Source of the DNA: Telmatospirillum sp. | Lineage (GTDB): Bacteria; Pseudomonadota; Alphaproteobacteria; CACIAM-22H2 | Direction: 5' to 3' | DNA length: 64,000 bases | Assembly (NCBI GenBank): GCA_020248985.1 | Contig: JADCGL010000015.1 | Span: forward strand, 85,035 to 149,034 | In this document: piece by piece, positions 1-9,254 of the stretch | Layout: each line of letters opens with the position of its first letter | How positions within the stretch are numbered: position 1 is the stretch's first letter | Position numbers and translations under genes: made by a program | Notes under the pieces: generated by a model | Databases searched by the model: none | Told to the model about the DNA's origin: nothing | Seen by the model: only the letters and a program-made list of their open reading frames with translations

Positions 1-1
1 G

Positions 2-121
2 TTCTCGAGCGTGCGCATGCTCGAGCTCGTGTCGGGTGCGGAGCGCGCCGAAAAGACGCTGCTCGAAGGTCTCGACATCATCGACGTCAAAATCGCCGAA
101 GCCGCCAACGCCCCCCGCTGA
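2..121 (+). CDS. C-terminal end of an unidentified protein (partial)
   Basis: An open frame enters from the left edge and stops at a TGA at 119-121. The 39 visible residues are charged and probably helical, with Glu/Ala-rich stretches, and end in Asn-Ala-Pro-Arg. The tail converges on hemY, whose stop lies 18 bases beyond. There is too little sequence to assign a family. I accept it as a gene end because codon use matches the surrounding genes and no other gene occupies these bases. Confidence 0.5.
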   Translation, partial: FSSVRMLELVSGAERAEKTLLEGLDIIDVKIAEAANAPR

Positions 122-139
122 GCGGGACGGGCGTCGGCC

Positions 140-1510
140 TCAGCGCGCTTCGATCTGGGCTTGGCCCGCAGCCGCTTGCCGGGCCTGCAGGCGCGCAGGG
201 GCGCGCCATTCCATGCGGTCGAACGCTCCGCAATGGGTGCATAGGGCAAGCCAAGTTTCATGCGGCTGGCCGCACGCCGCGCATGTCCACGCCGGATCCG
301 GGCTCGCGTCGGCTGCGCGCGCAAGCCAGTGGCGCACGCCCTCGGCATCGTCGCCTTGCGCCTCGGCGATGCGCTGCAGGAGCCTGCACAAGGCGAGACT
401 CGGCGCCGGGCCGTTCGGAACGCCGTCGACCACACCCTCGGCCGCAAGGGCCGCTTGCGCATGGCGCTTGGCCTCGCCCCACAGATCGGCGGCAAGAGCC
501 GCCTCGGCGAGCGCGATGTGCGTTTCGCGGTGCAAAGGGGCGAGCTTGGCAAGCCGCTCGACCTGCTTCACCCATTGCAGTGCATTGGCCACCGGTCGCG
601 CGAGGCGGTAGGCGGCCAGCAGATCGGGATGCGGATGACGCGCCCATTCCTTTTCGACGAGATTGCCGGCCGCACGCGCGCGCGCATCGCGCGCATAGAG
701 GGTGGCGAGCGTTGCCGCCACTTCCGGCCGGTCGGGCGCCAAGCGCAACGCGCGCTCGGCGGCCGCGATCGCGCTGCGCAGGTCGCCTGCCGCACTCAGA
801 GCGCGGGCATGCGCATGCAGGGCCGCCGCCGCTTGCCCGTCGGCGACCGCAGGCTCAAGCAGCCTGTTGCGGCGGGCTTGGATAAGTGTCTCGCCCGCTT
901 GCGCCCAGGCCCCGCTCTTGGTTTCAAGCTCGACGAGTGCTGCCGACACCCAGGTCGCATCGGGCCGCAGATCGCGCGCGCGCCGTGCAAGCTCGAGCGC
1001 TTGGTCGTTCTCGCCGCGCTTGATCGCCCCCGCCACAAGCCCGCGCAACGCCGCAAACTCGGTTTCGGGCAAAGCGCGCATCGCTTCGAGATGCTTGTTG
1101 GCCTCGGCCTCGTCGCCGGCGAGTTGGGCTGCCTGTGCGGACAGCAATTGCGCGACGGGCGCAGCGTCGAGCTTGCCCATAGCCGCACGCGCCTGGCGCT
1201 GTGCTTCGCTTGCATCGCCCGATGCGATCGCCACGAGCCCGCGCGTGACGGCCTCGTAGCCTTTGCGCGTGCGCCGCGCTTCGCGCCAATCGGCAAGGCG
1301 CTTGGGCGTGCCCACAGTGGCCCGCCAGATGCGGTCGAGCAGAATCAGCACGAAGCCGATAGCGGCCACGAGCACCGCAAGGCCGCCGAACGACGTGTCG
1401 AGCCGCCAGCCCGCAAACTCGACGCTCGCATTTCCGGGTGCGCCCGCAAGCCAAGCGACCACGAGCATCGCGACGGCGGCAACGAGCATCAAAGAAAGGG
1501 TGCGGCGCAT
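140..1510 (-). CDS. hemY: HemY-like membrane TPR protein
   Basis: About 456 residues, with two hydrophobic membrane segments near residues 5-24 and 42-60, then a long alanine-rich helical region of TPR type. This is the HemY N-terminal family found in proteobacterial haem operons; it is not protoporphyrinogen oxidase, and its exact role in tetrapyrrole synthesis is unclear. The last 50 residues carry two CxxC pairs (CAAC and CTHC), a zinc-ribbon-like end. The ATG at 1510 is chosen because it begins the membrane segment and lies 14 bases after the stop of the hemD-mitofilin gene. It is the third gene of a hemC-hemD-hemY operon. Confidence 0.82.
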   Translation of the reverse strand: MRRTLSLMLVAAVAMLVVAWLAGAPGNASVEFAGWRLDTSFGGLAVLVAAIGFVLILLDRIWRATVGTPKRLADWREARRTRKGYEAVTRGLVAIASGDASEAQRQARAAMGKLDAAPVAQLLSAQAAQLAGDEAEANKHLEAMRALPETEFAALRGLVAGAIKRGENDQALELARRARDLRPDATWVSAALVELETKSGAWAQAGETLIQARRNRLLEPAVADGQAAAALHAHARALSAAGDLRSAIAAAERALRLAPDRPEVAATLATLYARDARARAAGNLVEKEWARHPHPDLLAAYRLARPVANALQWVKQVERLAKLAPLHRETHIALAEAALAADLWGEAKRHAQAALAAEGVVDGVPNGPAPSLALCRLLQRIAEAQGDDAEGVRHWLARAADASPDPAWTCAACGQPHETWLALCTHCGAFDRMEWRAPARLQARQAAAGQAQIEAR

Positions 1511-1524
1511 GGCGAGCGGCTCTC

Positions 1525-3294
1525 TCAGCCGCCGCCCGCAGCGGCAAGGGCGGCGATTTCGCGCTCCACGGCGAGCCGCAAGCGCACGACCTCGAGCCAA
1601 CCCCGCGCCGGCGCGATCCAGGCTGCACCCTGCACACCGTCGAACGCGGCAAGAGCCCCCTCAAGATCGCCCGCATTCGCCAGCACTTCGGCGCGCGCCA
1701 CGCGCGCACTGGCATCGTCGCCGGCGATTTCGCCCACGCGCCGGATCGACAGCAGGCCCTGAAGGCGCTCGAGCAATTCGCCCCAGCGCCCCGCAATGTC
1801 GCCCGTGCGTGCGGCGGCAACCATCGCGTTGGCGAGCGGCGGGAAGCGCCGGACCAAGCTCGCGCGCGTCTCGAGCCCGCGCTCGGCCGCTTGCGCCAAT
1901 GCGGCAAAATCTTCGGGCCGGCGCGCCTCGCCCGCCATCTCGCGCACGAGCGCAAGCTCGGCGGCAAAGGGCCGACCCGCCAGCGCCGCATCGCGCAATT
2001 GGCCCACGGCCAGGCGAAACTCAGCGCGCCGCACGGCTGCACGATCGGCCGTTTGCTCGACAATCCCGCCCTGCAGCCGTTCGACTTCGGCCTGGATACG
2101 CGCAAGTTCGCCCGCCAAGCGGCGGTTTTCGGCCATCATGGCGGCCAAGGCCGCTTGCGTGCCTGGATCGACCTGCGCGCGCGATTCAAGGGCTTCAAGC
2201 CGCGATTCGAGCGGGCCAAGATCGACAGCGTTGCCGGGTGCGGTCTGCACGACCGTTGCGGCCGGGCGCTGTTCGATCTGCGACAGGCGGCGATCTACGG
2301 CGGCCAAGCGCTGCTCCAGAACGCCAGTCGCCGGCGGCAAGGCGACCGTTGGCGACGGACTGGTTTTGGGCGCCACCATCGTGTTTTGCCAATAGAGCGC
2401 ACCGCCGGCACCGATACCGCCGGCCAGCAGCGCCATCACAAAGAGCAGCAGCAGACCGCGCGACGGTGCGGGCTGCGAAGCGGGCGACGGCGGAACGGAC
2501 GCAGGTTTTGCTGCAGCCGGGCCTGGGCGAGGTTCGCTTACGGGCGCATCCGGCGCCTCGGCCAGGCGATCGACTGCCGCAAGCAAGGCTGCCTCGTTGG
2601 GCTGGTCGGCGGCGATCGCCGTCTTGAAACGGCAACCTTGCTCGCGCGCGATTTCAAGCGCAGTCGGCGCCAGGGCAAGTGCCGTCACGCGCGCAAGCGA
2701 AGCGTCGAGCCCGGCCTCGTGCACGAGCCGCGCGAAGATCTCCGCCGTGCGCGGCGAGAAGAACGTGACCACATCTATGCGCCCGCTGCGCAAAGCCTCG
2801 GCCGCCTCGTCGGGCAGTTTCGTGGCCGTGTCGGCCCGGTAGAGTTGGACGCGGCGCACGGCGAAGCCCTCGGCGCCGAGAACGCCAGCGAGATCCCCCG
2901 CAACGGCCGTGCCCGTCGCATGGATCAGCGTGCCGTCTTTGGGATCGAGGCGCTTTTGCACCAGCGCCGCCAAAGTTTCGACGTCGCCCGAAGCGCTTTC
3001 GACTGTTCCGAAGCCCGCATTGCGTGCCGCCGCCGCCGTCGCGTCGCCGACGCAGAAAGCTTTGAGATCGCGACTCTTCTGCGTATGCGCGAAAGCGCGC
3101 ACGCCGTTGGCCGAAGTAAACAACACCGCCTGCACGCCCGCCAGATCGAGCGGCGGCGCATCGTCCACGACGATGTCGAGCAAAGGGGCCACCACCGCAT
3201 CGTGCCCGCGCATCGCAAGGGCAACCGCAAACAGATCGGCCTCGCCGCGCGGCCGCGTGACCAGGATCTGCAGGCGGCGCTTGGCACCCGTCAT
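1525..3294 (-). CDS. hemD: Uroporphyrinogen-III synthase fused to a mitofilin (Mic60)-like membrane domain
   Basis: One uninterrupted 589-codon frame. Residues 1-245 are a HemD domain (start ILVTRPRGEAD, then VLFTSANGVRAF and VVTFFSPRTAEIF), which cyclises hydroxymethylbilane to uroporphyrinogen III. A Pro/Ala/Ser linker (about 248-279) leads to one membrane span (280-302), a coiled coil (about 324-410) and an alpha-helical mitofilin/COG4223 C-terminus (about 424-575). In related bacteria these are usually two adjacent genes. The ATG overlaps the hemC stop (ATGA), and hemY follows 14 bases downstream. I see no internal stop or frameshift at the joint. Fusion would tether the cytosolic enzyme to the inner membrane; that consequence is inferred. 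Confidence 0.88.
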   Translation of the reverse strand: MTGAKRRLQILVTRPRGEADLFAVALAMRGHDAVVAPLLDIVVDDAPPLDLAGVQAVLFTSANGVRAFAHTQKSRDLKAFCVGDATAAAARNAGFGTVESASGDVETLAALVQKRLDPKDGTLIHATGTAVAGDLAGVLGAEGFAVRRVQLYRADTATKLPDEAAEALRSGRIDVVTFFSPRTAEIFARLVHEAGLDASLARVTALALAPTALEIAREQGCRFKTAIAADQPNEAALLAAVDRLAEAPDAPVSEPRPGPAAAKPASVPPSPASQPAPSRGLLLLFVMALLAGGIGAGGALYWQNTMVAPKTSPSPTVALPPATGVLEQRLAAVDRRLSQIEQRPAATVVQTAPGNAVDLGPLESRLEALESRAQVDPGTQAALAAMMAENRRLAGELARIQAEVERLQGGIVEQTADRAAVRRAEFRLAVGQLRDAALAGRPFAAELALVREMAGEARRPEDFAALAQAAERGLETRASLVRRFPPLANAMVAAARTGDIAGRWGELLERLQGLLSIRRVGEIAGDDASARVARAEVLANAGDLEGALAAFDGVQGAAWIAPARGWLEVVRLRLAVEREIAALAAAGGG

Positions 3295-4220
3295 TGGAAA
3301 TAGCCAGGGCCCGCACGGCCCTTGAGTTCCTCGCCGGCGTCCTCGCCCATCGCGAGCGCATCGGTCTTGGGGCCCTCGCGCCAGGTCGTGAGAAGCCCCG
3401 TGCCGTCCGGTCGCACGACAAGGCCGTCGAGCCGCAGACGATCGCCGTCGAGCCCGATTGCCAACGCGCCGATCGGCGTGCGGCAAGAACCGTCGAGCCG
3501 CTCGAGCAGCCCGCGCTCTGCCGTAACGGCCACATGCGTGGGCGCGTCGTCGAGAGCGGCGAGATACGTACGCGTCCGCGTGTCGCCGAGGCGGCATTCG
3601 ATGCCGATCGCCCCTTGGGCCACGGCCGGCAGCATGTCGGCCGTCGACAATACGGCGCTGACATCGGCCAAGCGCCCGAGACGCTTCAAGCCCGCATAGG
3701 CCAGGAACGTTGCGCCGACCGTGCCGTTGCGTACTTTCTCGAGCCGCGTATCCACGTTGCCGCGCAAGGGTACCACCACGATATCCGGGCGCCTTGCGCG
3801 CAATTGCGCGCCGCGCCGCAAGCTCGCCGTGCCCACGACCGTGCCTTTGGGCAGATCGTCGAGACCGGCAATGCCGGGGCCGGCGATCAGCGCGTCGCGC
3901 GGATCTTCGCGCTTCAGCATAGTGACGATCCCGAGCCCTGCCGGCAAAAATGTCGGCACGTCCTTCATCGAATGGACGGCCAGGTCGATCTCGTTCGCCA
4001 GCAGCGCTTCCTCGATCTCCTTGGTGAACAGGCCCTTGCCGCCGGCTTCCGCCAGCGTACGGTCCTGAATCCGGTCCCCCGTGGTCTTGATCACCGTAAT
4101 GGCGATCGCCCCTTCGGCCGCCAAAGCCGGATGTGCCGCTGCCAGCAACCGCTTGGTTTCGTTGGCCTGCCACAGCGCCAGCGGCGAGCCGCGCGTTCCG
4201 ATCCGCAATAAAGCCGTCAT
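3291..4220 (-). CDS. hemC: Hydroxymethylbilane synthase (porphobilinogen deaminase)
   Basis: 309 residues, normal for the family. It joins four porphobilinogen units into hydroxymethylbilane, the substrate of the HemD domain encoded next. The N-terminus RIGTRGSPLALWQA is characteristic. HSMKD at 83-87 supplies the catalytic Asp87, and LDGSCRTPIG puts the dipyrromethane-binding cysteine at 246. The gene is first in the hem operon and diverges from tsaD across about 95 bases, which should hold both promoters. Its stop overlaps the hemD start by 4 bases, so translation is probably coupled. Confidence 0.97.
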   Translation of the reverse strand: MTALLRIGTRGSPLALWQANETKRLLAAAHPALAAEGAIAITVIKTTGDRIQDRTLAEAGGKGLFTKEIEEALLANEIDLAVHSMKDVPTFLPAGLGIVTMLKREDPRDALIAGPGIAGLDDLPKGTVVGTASLRRGAQLRARRPDIVVVPLRGNVDTRLEKVRNGTVGATFLAYAGLKRLGRLADVSAVLSTADMLPAVAQGAIGIECRLGDTRTRTYLAALDDAPTHVAVTAERGLLERLDGSCRTPIGALAIGLDGDRLRLDGLVVRPDGTGLLTTWREGPKTDALAMGEDAGEELKGRAGPGYFQ

Positions 4221-4315
4221 GGTCCCCCTGTCCTTATCGCCCTTTATCGCGTGCCGCGCGGGGTCGCTGCAAGCGCGCTTTCAGGGAAGCATCGGATCGG
4301 CTAAAGCTGGCGCCG

Positions 4316-5356
4316 ATGAAACCGATTTTGGGTCTTGAAACCAGCTGCGACGAAACCGCCGCCGCCCTTGTGGCGCCGGACGGGCGGATCTTGGCGCAGC
4401 GCCTTCTCTCGCAGACGCGCGAGCACGCGCCCTTCGGCGGCATCGTGCCCGAGATCGCGGCGCGTTCGCACCTCGCCCATCTGCCGCGCCTGGTGGACGA
4501 GACCTTCGCCGCCGCCGGGCTCGGCTGGGGCGATATCGAAGCGGTTGCGGCAACAACGGGGCCCGGCCTTATCGGCGGCGTCATCGTCGGGGCCACGTTC
4601 GGCAAGGCAGCGTCCCTCGCGCGCGGCCTGCCCTTCGTGGCGGTCAATCATCTCGAAGGGCATGCGCTGTCTGCGCGCATGGTGGCCGATGTGCGGTTCC
4701 CGTATTTGCTGCTGCTGGTCTCGGGCGGGCATTGCCAATTGCTGGGCGTGCGCGGTGTGGGCAACTATCGCCTTCTCGGCAGCACGCTCGACGATGCGGT
4801 CGGCGAGGCGTTCGACAAGGTCGCCAAATTGCTGGGCCTGCCCTATCCGGGCGGACCCGAAATAGAACGGCTGGCGCACAGCGGCAACGCCAAGCGCTTC
4901 GATCTGCCGCGCCCACTTATTGGTCGGGCCGGTTGCGATTTTTCGTTCGCCGGCCTCAAAACGGCCGTGCGCTTGCTGGTGGAAAAGGTCGGCCCGCTCG
5001 ACGAAACAGCCCGCGCCGACATTGCCGCCTCGTTCCAGGCGGCCGTTGCCGACACGCTCGCCGACCGCACGGCCAATGCGGCGCGCAGCTTCGTGGCGGA
5101 ATTTCCGGCGGCAACCCACTTGGTCGTCGCCGGCGGGGTTGCCGCCAATCGTACCTTGGGCCAGCGCCTCAAACAGACCGCCGAACGTTTCGGCCTCGCC
5201 TTCGTGGCCCCGCCGCCTTCCTTGTGCACCGACAACGCCGCCATGATCGCCTGGGCCGGGATCGAGCGGCTGCAACTCGGATTGAGCGACGAGCTCGGCA
5301 TTGCGTGCCGGCCGCGCTGGCCGCTCGAGGAACTGGCAAGGTCGCCCGCCCCATGA
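4316..5356 (+). CDS. tsaD: tRNA N6-adenosine threonylcarbamoyltransferase
   Basis: 346 residues. TsaD transfers the threonylcarbamoyl group to A37 of ANN-decoding tRNAs together with TsaB and TsaE. The frame opens ILGLETSCDETAAALV, the classic family N-terminus, and NHLEGH places metal-binding His112 and His116. The frame stays open upstream of 4316, but only the ATG there starts the conserved domain. The stop overlaps the gpsA start (ATGA). tsaD-gpsA is a recurrent pair in alphaproteobacteria. Confidence 0.96.
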   Translation: MKPILGLETSCDETAAALVAPDGRILAQRLLSQTREHAPFGGIVPEIAARSHLAHLPRLVDETFAAAGLGWGDIEAVAATTGPGLIGGVIVGATFGKAASLARGLPFVAVNHLEGHALSARMVADVRFPYLLLLVSGGHCQLLGVRGVGNYRLLGSTLDDAVGEAFDKVAKLLGLPYPGGPEIERLAHSGNAKRFDLPRPLIGRAGCDFSFAGLKTAVRLLVEKVGPLDETARADIAASFQAAVADTLADRTANAARSFVAEFPAATHLVVAGGVAANRTLGQRLKQTAERFGLAFVAPPPSLCTDNAAMIAWAGIERLQLGLSDELGIACRPRWPLEELARSPAP

Positions 5357-6363
5357 GCCGCAATTTCAAAACCATTGCCGTGATCGGGGCCGGTGCCTGG
5401 GGTACCGCACTTGCGCAAACGGCCGCGCGTGCGGGCCTCAAACCCACTTTGTGGGCGTTCGAGCCCGCAACCGTTGCCGAAATCGCCGAACGCCATACCA
5501 ACAGCGTTTTTCTGCCAGGTGTGGCCCTCGATCCCGCGATCGATGCAACATCGGACCTTGGCGCTGCCGTCGCCACGGCCGACATCGTGCTGGCGGCGAC
5601 ACCGGCCCAGCATCTGCGCGCGACCTTGAAACGTTTGTCGCCGAAGGCGGGCGTGCCGCTCGTGCTTGCCACCAAAGGCATCGAGCTTGGCACCGGCGCC
5701 TTGATGAGCAATGTCGCGCAAGAGGCGGCACCCGGCCATCCGATCGCGATTCTCACGGGACCCACATTCGCGCGCGAAGTCGCCCTTGCACAGCCCACAG
5801 CCGTCACGCTCGCCGCAAGCGAGGTGAAGCTCGGCCAAGCGCTTGCGCAGGCTTTGGCGACGCCGCATTTCCGCATCTACCGCAACGACGACGTGATCGG
5901 CGCGCAAGTTGGCGGGGCAGTCAAAAACGTCGTCGCCCTCGGGTGCGGCATCGTGGCCGGGCTTGCCCTTGGCGACAATGCGCGCGCGGCCTTGATGACG
6001 CGGGGCCTTGCCGAGATGGTGCGCTTGGGTATCGCCCTCGGCGGACGGCCCGAGACTTTAATGGGGCTTTCGGGCCTCGGCGATCTGGCGCTAACCTGCA
6101 ACAACGACCAGTCGCGCAACATGCGGTTCGGGCGCGCGCTCGGGCGCGGCCTCACGCCCGCACAAGCGCTCGCCGATCCTGCTTTGGGCTTGGCGCATGC
6201 CGTGATCGAGGGTGTTGAGGGTGCATCTTCAGTCGGTGCGCTTGCCCGCGAAAGGCGCGTCGACATGCCGATCGTCGCCGCCCTCGACGCAATTTTGCAC
6301 CATGGTGCGAGCGTTGTGCAGACTGTCGATGCGCTGCTCAACCGTCCGCTCAAAGAGGAATAG
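5353..6363 (+). CDS. gpsA: NAD(P)-dependent glycerol-3-phosphate dehydrogenase
   Basis: 336 residues. It reduces dihydroxyacetone phosphate to sn-glycerol 3-phosphate for phospholipid synthesis. The nucleotide-binding motif GAGAWGTALA lies at about 12-21, LATKGIELGTG is present, and GGAVKNVVALGCGI carries the catalytic lysine. The ATG overlaps the tsaD stop by 4 bases. The EVE gene starts only 3 bases after the stop, so tsaD, gpsA, the EVE gene and the Rieske gene look like one transcript. Confidence 0.96.
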   Translation: MSRNFKTIAVIGAGAWGTALAQTAARAGLKPTLWAFEPATVAEIAERHTNSVFLPGVALDPAIDATSDLGAAVATADIVLAATPAQHLRATLKRLSPKAGVPLVLATKGIELGTGALMSNVAQEAAPGHPIAILTGPTFAREVALAQPTAVTLAASEVKLGQALAQALATPHFRIYRNDDVIGAQVGGAVKNVVALGCGIVAGLALGDNARAALMTRGLAEMVRLGIALGGRPETLMGLSGLGDLALTCNNDQSRNMRFGRALGRGLTPAQALADPALGLAHAVIEGVEGASSVGALARERRVDMPIVAALDAILHHGASVVQTVDALLNRPLKEE

Positions 6364-6366
6364 GAA

Positions 6367-6780
6367 ATGGCCTACTGGCTGATGAAAAGCGAACCCGACG
6401 TCTATCCGTGGTCGAAACTCGTCGCCGACAAGCGCGGTTCCTGGGACGGCGTGCGCAACCACCTCGCCAAGCTCAATCTCAAAGCAATGAAAAAGGGCGA
6501 CCGCGCCTTTTTCTACCATTCCAACATCGGCAAAGAGATCGTCGGCACGATGGAAATCGTGCGCGAAGCATATCCCGATCCGAGTGCGGAAAAGGGCGAA
6601 TGGTTCATGGTCGACGTGGCCCCGCTCGCGCCGGCCGCAACCCCACTCGGCCTTGCGACGATCAAGACGCTGCCCGAGCTTGCCGAAATGGCGCTCCTCA
6701 AAATGTCGCGCCTGTCGGTGCAGCCGGTGCGCCCGGCAGAATGGAAATTCATCTGCAAGCGCCTGGGCATTGCCCCATGA
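6367..6780 (+). CDS. EVE domain protein
   Basis: 137 residues, all one EVE domain (PUA-like fold). The start AYWLMKSEPDVYPWSKLV and the WDGVRNHLAKLNL and FYHSN segments are typical of the stand-alone bacterial family. EVE domains are linked to recognition of modified nucleotides, including modified cytosines; the ligand here is unknown. The gene sits 3 bases after gpsA and its TGA overlaps the ATG of the Rieske gene. The setting next to tsaD and gpsA is a housekeeping one and gives no hint of a defence island. Confidence 0.9.
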   Translation: MAYWLMKSEPDVYPWSKLVADKRGSWDGVRNHLAKLNLKAMKKGDRAFFYHSNIGKEIVGTMEIVREAYPDPSAEKGEWFMVDVAPLAPAATPLGLATIKTLPELAEMALLKMSRLSVQPVRPAEWKFICKRLGIAP

Positions 6781-7130
6781 CGGTGCTGTGCCGGCTCGAC
6801 GAAATTCCCGATCCGGGCGGCAAAGGCTTCGTGTTCGGTGCGGCCGAGAAACGCGAAGAAATCTTCGTCATGCGCAAGGGCGACAAGGTCTACGGGTACC
6901 GCAATCGCTGTCCGCATGCGCTGGTTCCGCTCGACTGGACGAGCGACCAGTTCCTCGATCCCACGCGGACGATGATCATGTGCGCGATGCACGGCGCCTT
7001 GTTCGCGATCGAGGACGGGCGCTGCCTTGCCGGCCCGACCCGCGGGCGCGGCCTTTCCGCGATTGCCGTGCGGCTGGTCGAGGATGCTGCCTCGGGCCCC
7101 GTACTGGTCTGGGACAAATCCGCCGATTGA
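6777..7130 (+). CDS. Rieske [2Fe-2S] ferredoxin-like protein
   Basis: 117 residues. The two cluster-binding boxes are visible: CPHALVPLDW and, about 25 residues later, CAMHGALF, giving two Cys and two His ligands. There is no signal peptide or membrane anchor, so it is a small cytosolic Rieske protein of the type that serves as an electron carrier or an isolated regulatory subunit. No oxygenase partner is adjacent. It begins at an ATG overlapping the EVE stop, which suggests coupled translation. The substrate or redox partner cannot be read from the sequence. Confidence 0.88.
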   Translation: MTVLCRLDEIPDPGGKGFVFGAAEKREEIFVMRKGDKVYGYRNRCPHALVPLDWTSDQFLDPTRTMIMCAMHGALFAIEDGRCLAGPTRGRGLSAIAVRLVEDAASGPVLVWDKSAD

Positions 7131-7154
7131 CGGCCAAAACGGGCTTCGAACGGC

Positions 7155-7183
7155 TTGCAACCGGCCGGATGGCGCCCTAAAAC
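7155..7183 (+). promoter_or_regulatory. Candidate sigma-70 promoter of acs
   Basis: TTGCAA (7155-7160) and TAAAAC (7178-7183) are separated by exactly 17 bases, each matching its consensus hexamer at four of six positions. It lies in the 116-base gap before acs and leaves a leader of about 60 bases ending in AGGGAG. No mapping data support it, so it is a candidate only. Confidence 0.35.
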
Positions 7184-7246
7184 CGACCTCAATATTCGTC
7201 GCGCGACGGTCGCCCAAGCGGCCGCGCCAACAGGGAGTGCCCCCGC

Positions 7247-9184
7247 ATGTCCAACGAGTTGTTTCCCGTGCCGGCCAACATCGCCAAATCGGCGCTGATC
7301 GATGCTGCCAAATACAAAACAATGTACGACCGGTCGGTGGCAGATCCGGCAGGCTTCTGGGGCGAGCAGGGCAAGCGCATCGACTGGATCAAGCCCTACA
7401 CGAAGGTCAAGAACACGAGCTTCACGGGCGACGTTTCGATCAAATGGTACGAGGACGGCACGCTCAACGTGTCGGCCAATTGCCTTGACCGGCATCTGGC
7501 CAAGCGCGGCGACCAGGTTGCGATCATTTGGGAAGGCGACGACCCGAACGAGCAAAAACACATCACCTACCGGCAGGCCTACGAAGAAACGTGCCGCATG
7601 GCCAACGTGCTCAAGAAGCACGGCGTCAAGAAGGGCGACCGCGTCACGATCTATCTGCCGATGATCCCGGAAGCGGCCTACGCAATGCTGGCCTGTGCGC
7701 GCATCGGCGCCATTCATTCGATCGTGTTCGGCGGCTTCTCGCCCGACAGCCTCGTGAATCGCATCCAGGATTGCGATTCGAATTTCGTGATCACGGCCGA
7801 CGAAGGCCTGCGCGGCGGGCGCAAAGTGCCTCTCAAGGTGAATGCGGACGCAGCGCTCAAAAGCTGCCCATCCGTCAAGAAAATGCTTGTGGTCAAGCGC
7901 ACGGGCGGCAAGGTCGATTGGGATCCGACGCGCGATCTCTGGTACCACGAGGAAGCGGCCGGCGTTGCGGCTGAATGTGCGCCCGCCGAGGTGGCGGCCG
8001 AAGACCCGCTGTTCATCCTCTACACGTCGGGCTCGACCGGCAAACCCAAGGGCGTGCTGCACACCTCGGGCGGCTATCTCGTCTACGCCTCGATGACGCA
8101 CCAGTACGTGTTCGACTACCACGACGGCGACATCTACTGGTGCACGGCCGATGTGGGCTGGGTCACAGGCCACAGCTACATCGTCTACGGGCCGATGGCC
8201 AACGGTGCTACGACGCTGATGTTCGAGGGCGTGCCGAACTATCCGGACAGTTCGCGCTTCTGGCAGGTGGTGGACAAGCACAAGGTCAACATCTTCTACA
8301 CCGCCCCCACCGCGATCCGCGCGCTCATGCGCGAGGGCGAAGCGCCGGTCAAGAAGACGAGCCGTGCGAGCTTGCGCATCCTGGGATCCGTCGGCGAGCC
8401 GATCAACCCCGAGGCTTGGCTTTGGTACCACAACGTCGTCGGCGACGGCCGTTGCCCGATCGTCGACACGTGGTGGCAGACCGAAACCGGCGGCATTCTG
8501 ATAACGCCGCTGCCCGGTGCCATCGCAACCAAGCCGGGTTCGGCCACCAAGCCGTTTTTCGGCGTGCAGCCCTTGCTGGTCGACAATGACGGCAAGCTCC
8601 TCGAAGGGGCGACCGACGGCAATCTGTGCATCGCCGACAGCTGGCCCGGCCAAGCGCGCACCGTGTTCGGCGACCACAAGCGCTTCATCGAGACCTATTT
8701 TTCGACCTTCAAGGGCTACTACTTCACCGGCGACGGCTGCAGGCGCGACGAGGACGGCTATTATTGGATCACCGGCCGCGTCGACGACGTCATCAACGTG
8801 TCGGGCCATCGCATGGGGACGGCCGAAATCGAGTCGGCGCTCGTGGCGCACCCGAAGGTCGCCGAAGCGGCGGTCGTGGGCTATCCGCACGACATCAAGG
8901 GTCAGGGCATCTACGCCTACGTCACACTGAAAGCGGGTCTCGCCACGTCCGAAGAGCTGCGCAAGGAACTGGTCGGCTGGGTGCGCAAGCAGATTGGCCC
9001 GATTGCCTCGCCCGATCTGATCCAATGGGCGCCGGGCCTGCCCAAGACGCGTTCGGGCAAGATCATGCGCCGCATCCTGCGCAAGATCGCCGCCAACGAA
9101 CATTCGGCCCTCGGCGACACCTCGACGCTCGCCGATCCGAGCGTGGTTGACGAGCTCGTCAACAACCGCATGAACAAGGGCTGA
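7247..9184 (+). CDS. acs: Acetyl-CoA synthetase
   Basis: 645 residues, full length for AMP-forming acetate:CoA ligase. The adenylate motif [12 protein letters not shown] is at 259-270, WWQTETGG is present, and the C-terminal [11 protein letters not shown] places the regulatory, acetylatable lysine at about 605. The [10 protein letters not shown] segment fits acetate rather than longer acids. It activates acetate (and possibly propionate) in the cytosol. It has its own leader with an AGGGAG ribosome-binding site and probably its own promoter. A GC-rich hairpin follows the stop. Confidence 0.95.
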   Translation: MSNELFPVPANIAKSALIDAAKYKTMYDRSVADPAGFWGEQGKRIDWIKPYTKVKNTSFTGDVSIKWYEDGTLNVSANCLDRHLAKRGDQVAIIWEGDDPNEQKHITYRQAYEETCRMANVLKKHGVKKGDRVTIYLPMIPEAAYAMLACARIGAIHSIVFGGFSPDSLVNRIQDCDSNFVITADEGLRGGRKVPLKVNADAALKSCPSVKKMLVVKRTGGKVDWDPTRDLWYHEEAAGVAAECAPAEVAAEDPLFILYTSGSTGKPKGVLHTSGGYLVYASMTHQYVFDYHDGDIYWCTADVGWVTGHSYIVYGPMANGATTLMFEGVPNYPDSSRFWQVVDKHKVNIFYTAPTAIRALMREGEAPVKKTSRASLRILGSVGEPINPEAWLWYHNVVGDGRCPIVDTWWQTETGGILITPLPGAIATKPGSATKPFFGVQPLLVDNDGKLLEGATDGNLCIADSWPGQARTVFGDHKRFIETYFSTFKGYYFTGDGCRRDEDGYYWITGRVDDVINVSGHRMGTAEIESALVAHPKVAEAAVVGYPHDIKGQGIYAYVTLKAGLATSEELRKELVGWVRKQIGPIASPDLIQWAPGLPKTRSGKIMRRILRKIAANEHSALGDTSTLADPSVVDELVNNRMNKG

Positions 9185-9206
9185 CGCCGCAAGCGGCGAT
9201 CGGAGC

Positions 9207-9240
9207 GGCGGGCGGGGTTTGCATTCCCTGCCCGCCCGCC
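9207..9240 (+). terminator. GC-rich hairpin after acs, possible weak terminator
   Basis: GGCGGGCGGG at 9207-9216 pairs perfectly with CCCGCCCGCC at 9231-9240 around a 14-base loop. No run of T follows, so termination would need Rho or some other factor. It could equally be an mRNA 3' stabiliser. It sits between the acs stop and the next start codon. Confidence 0.35.
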
Positions 9241-9254
9241 CCTATATACCGGGC

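Noticed and set aside
260..1762. A 500-codon plus-strand frame opposite hemY
   Set aside because: It is a shadow of hemY codon bias, rich in Arg and Ala with no domain, and opposite a gene with good family features.
6367..6780. EVE protein as part of a defence system
   Set aside because: Its neighbours are tsaD, gpsA and a Rieske protein, and no restriction or nuclease genes are near, so a housekeeping setting is more likely.
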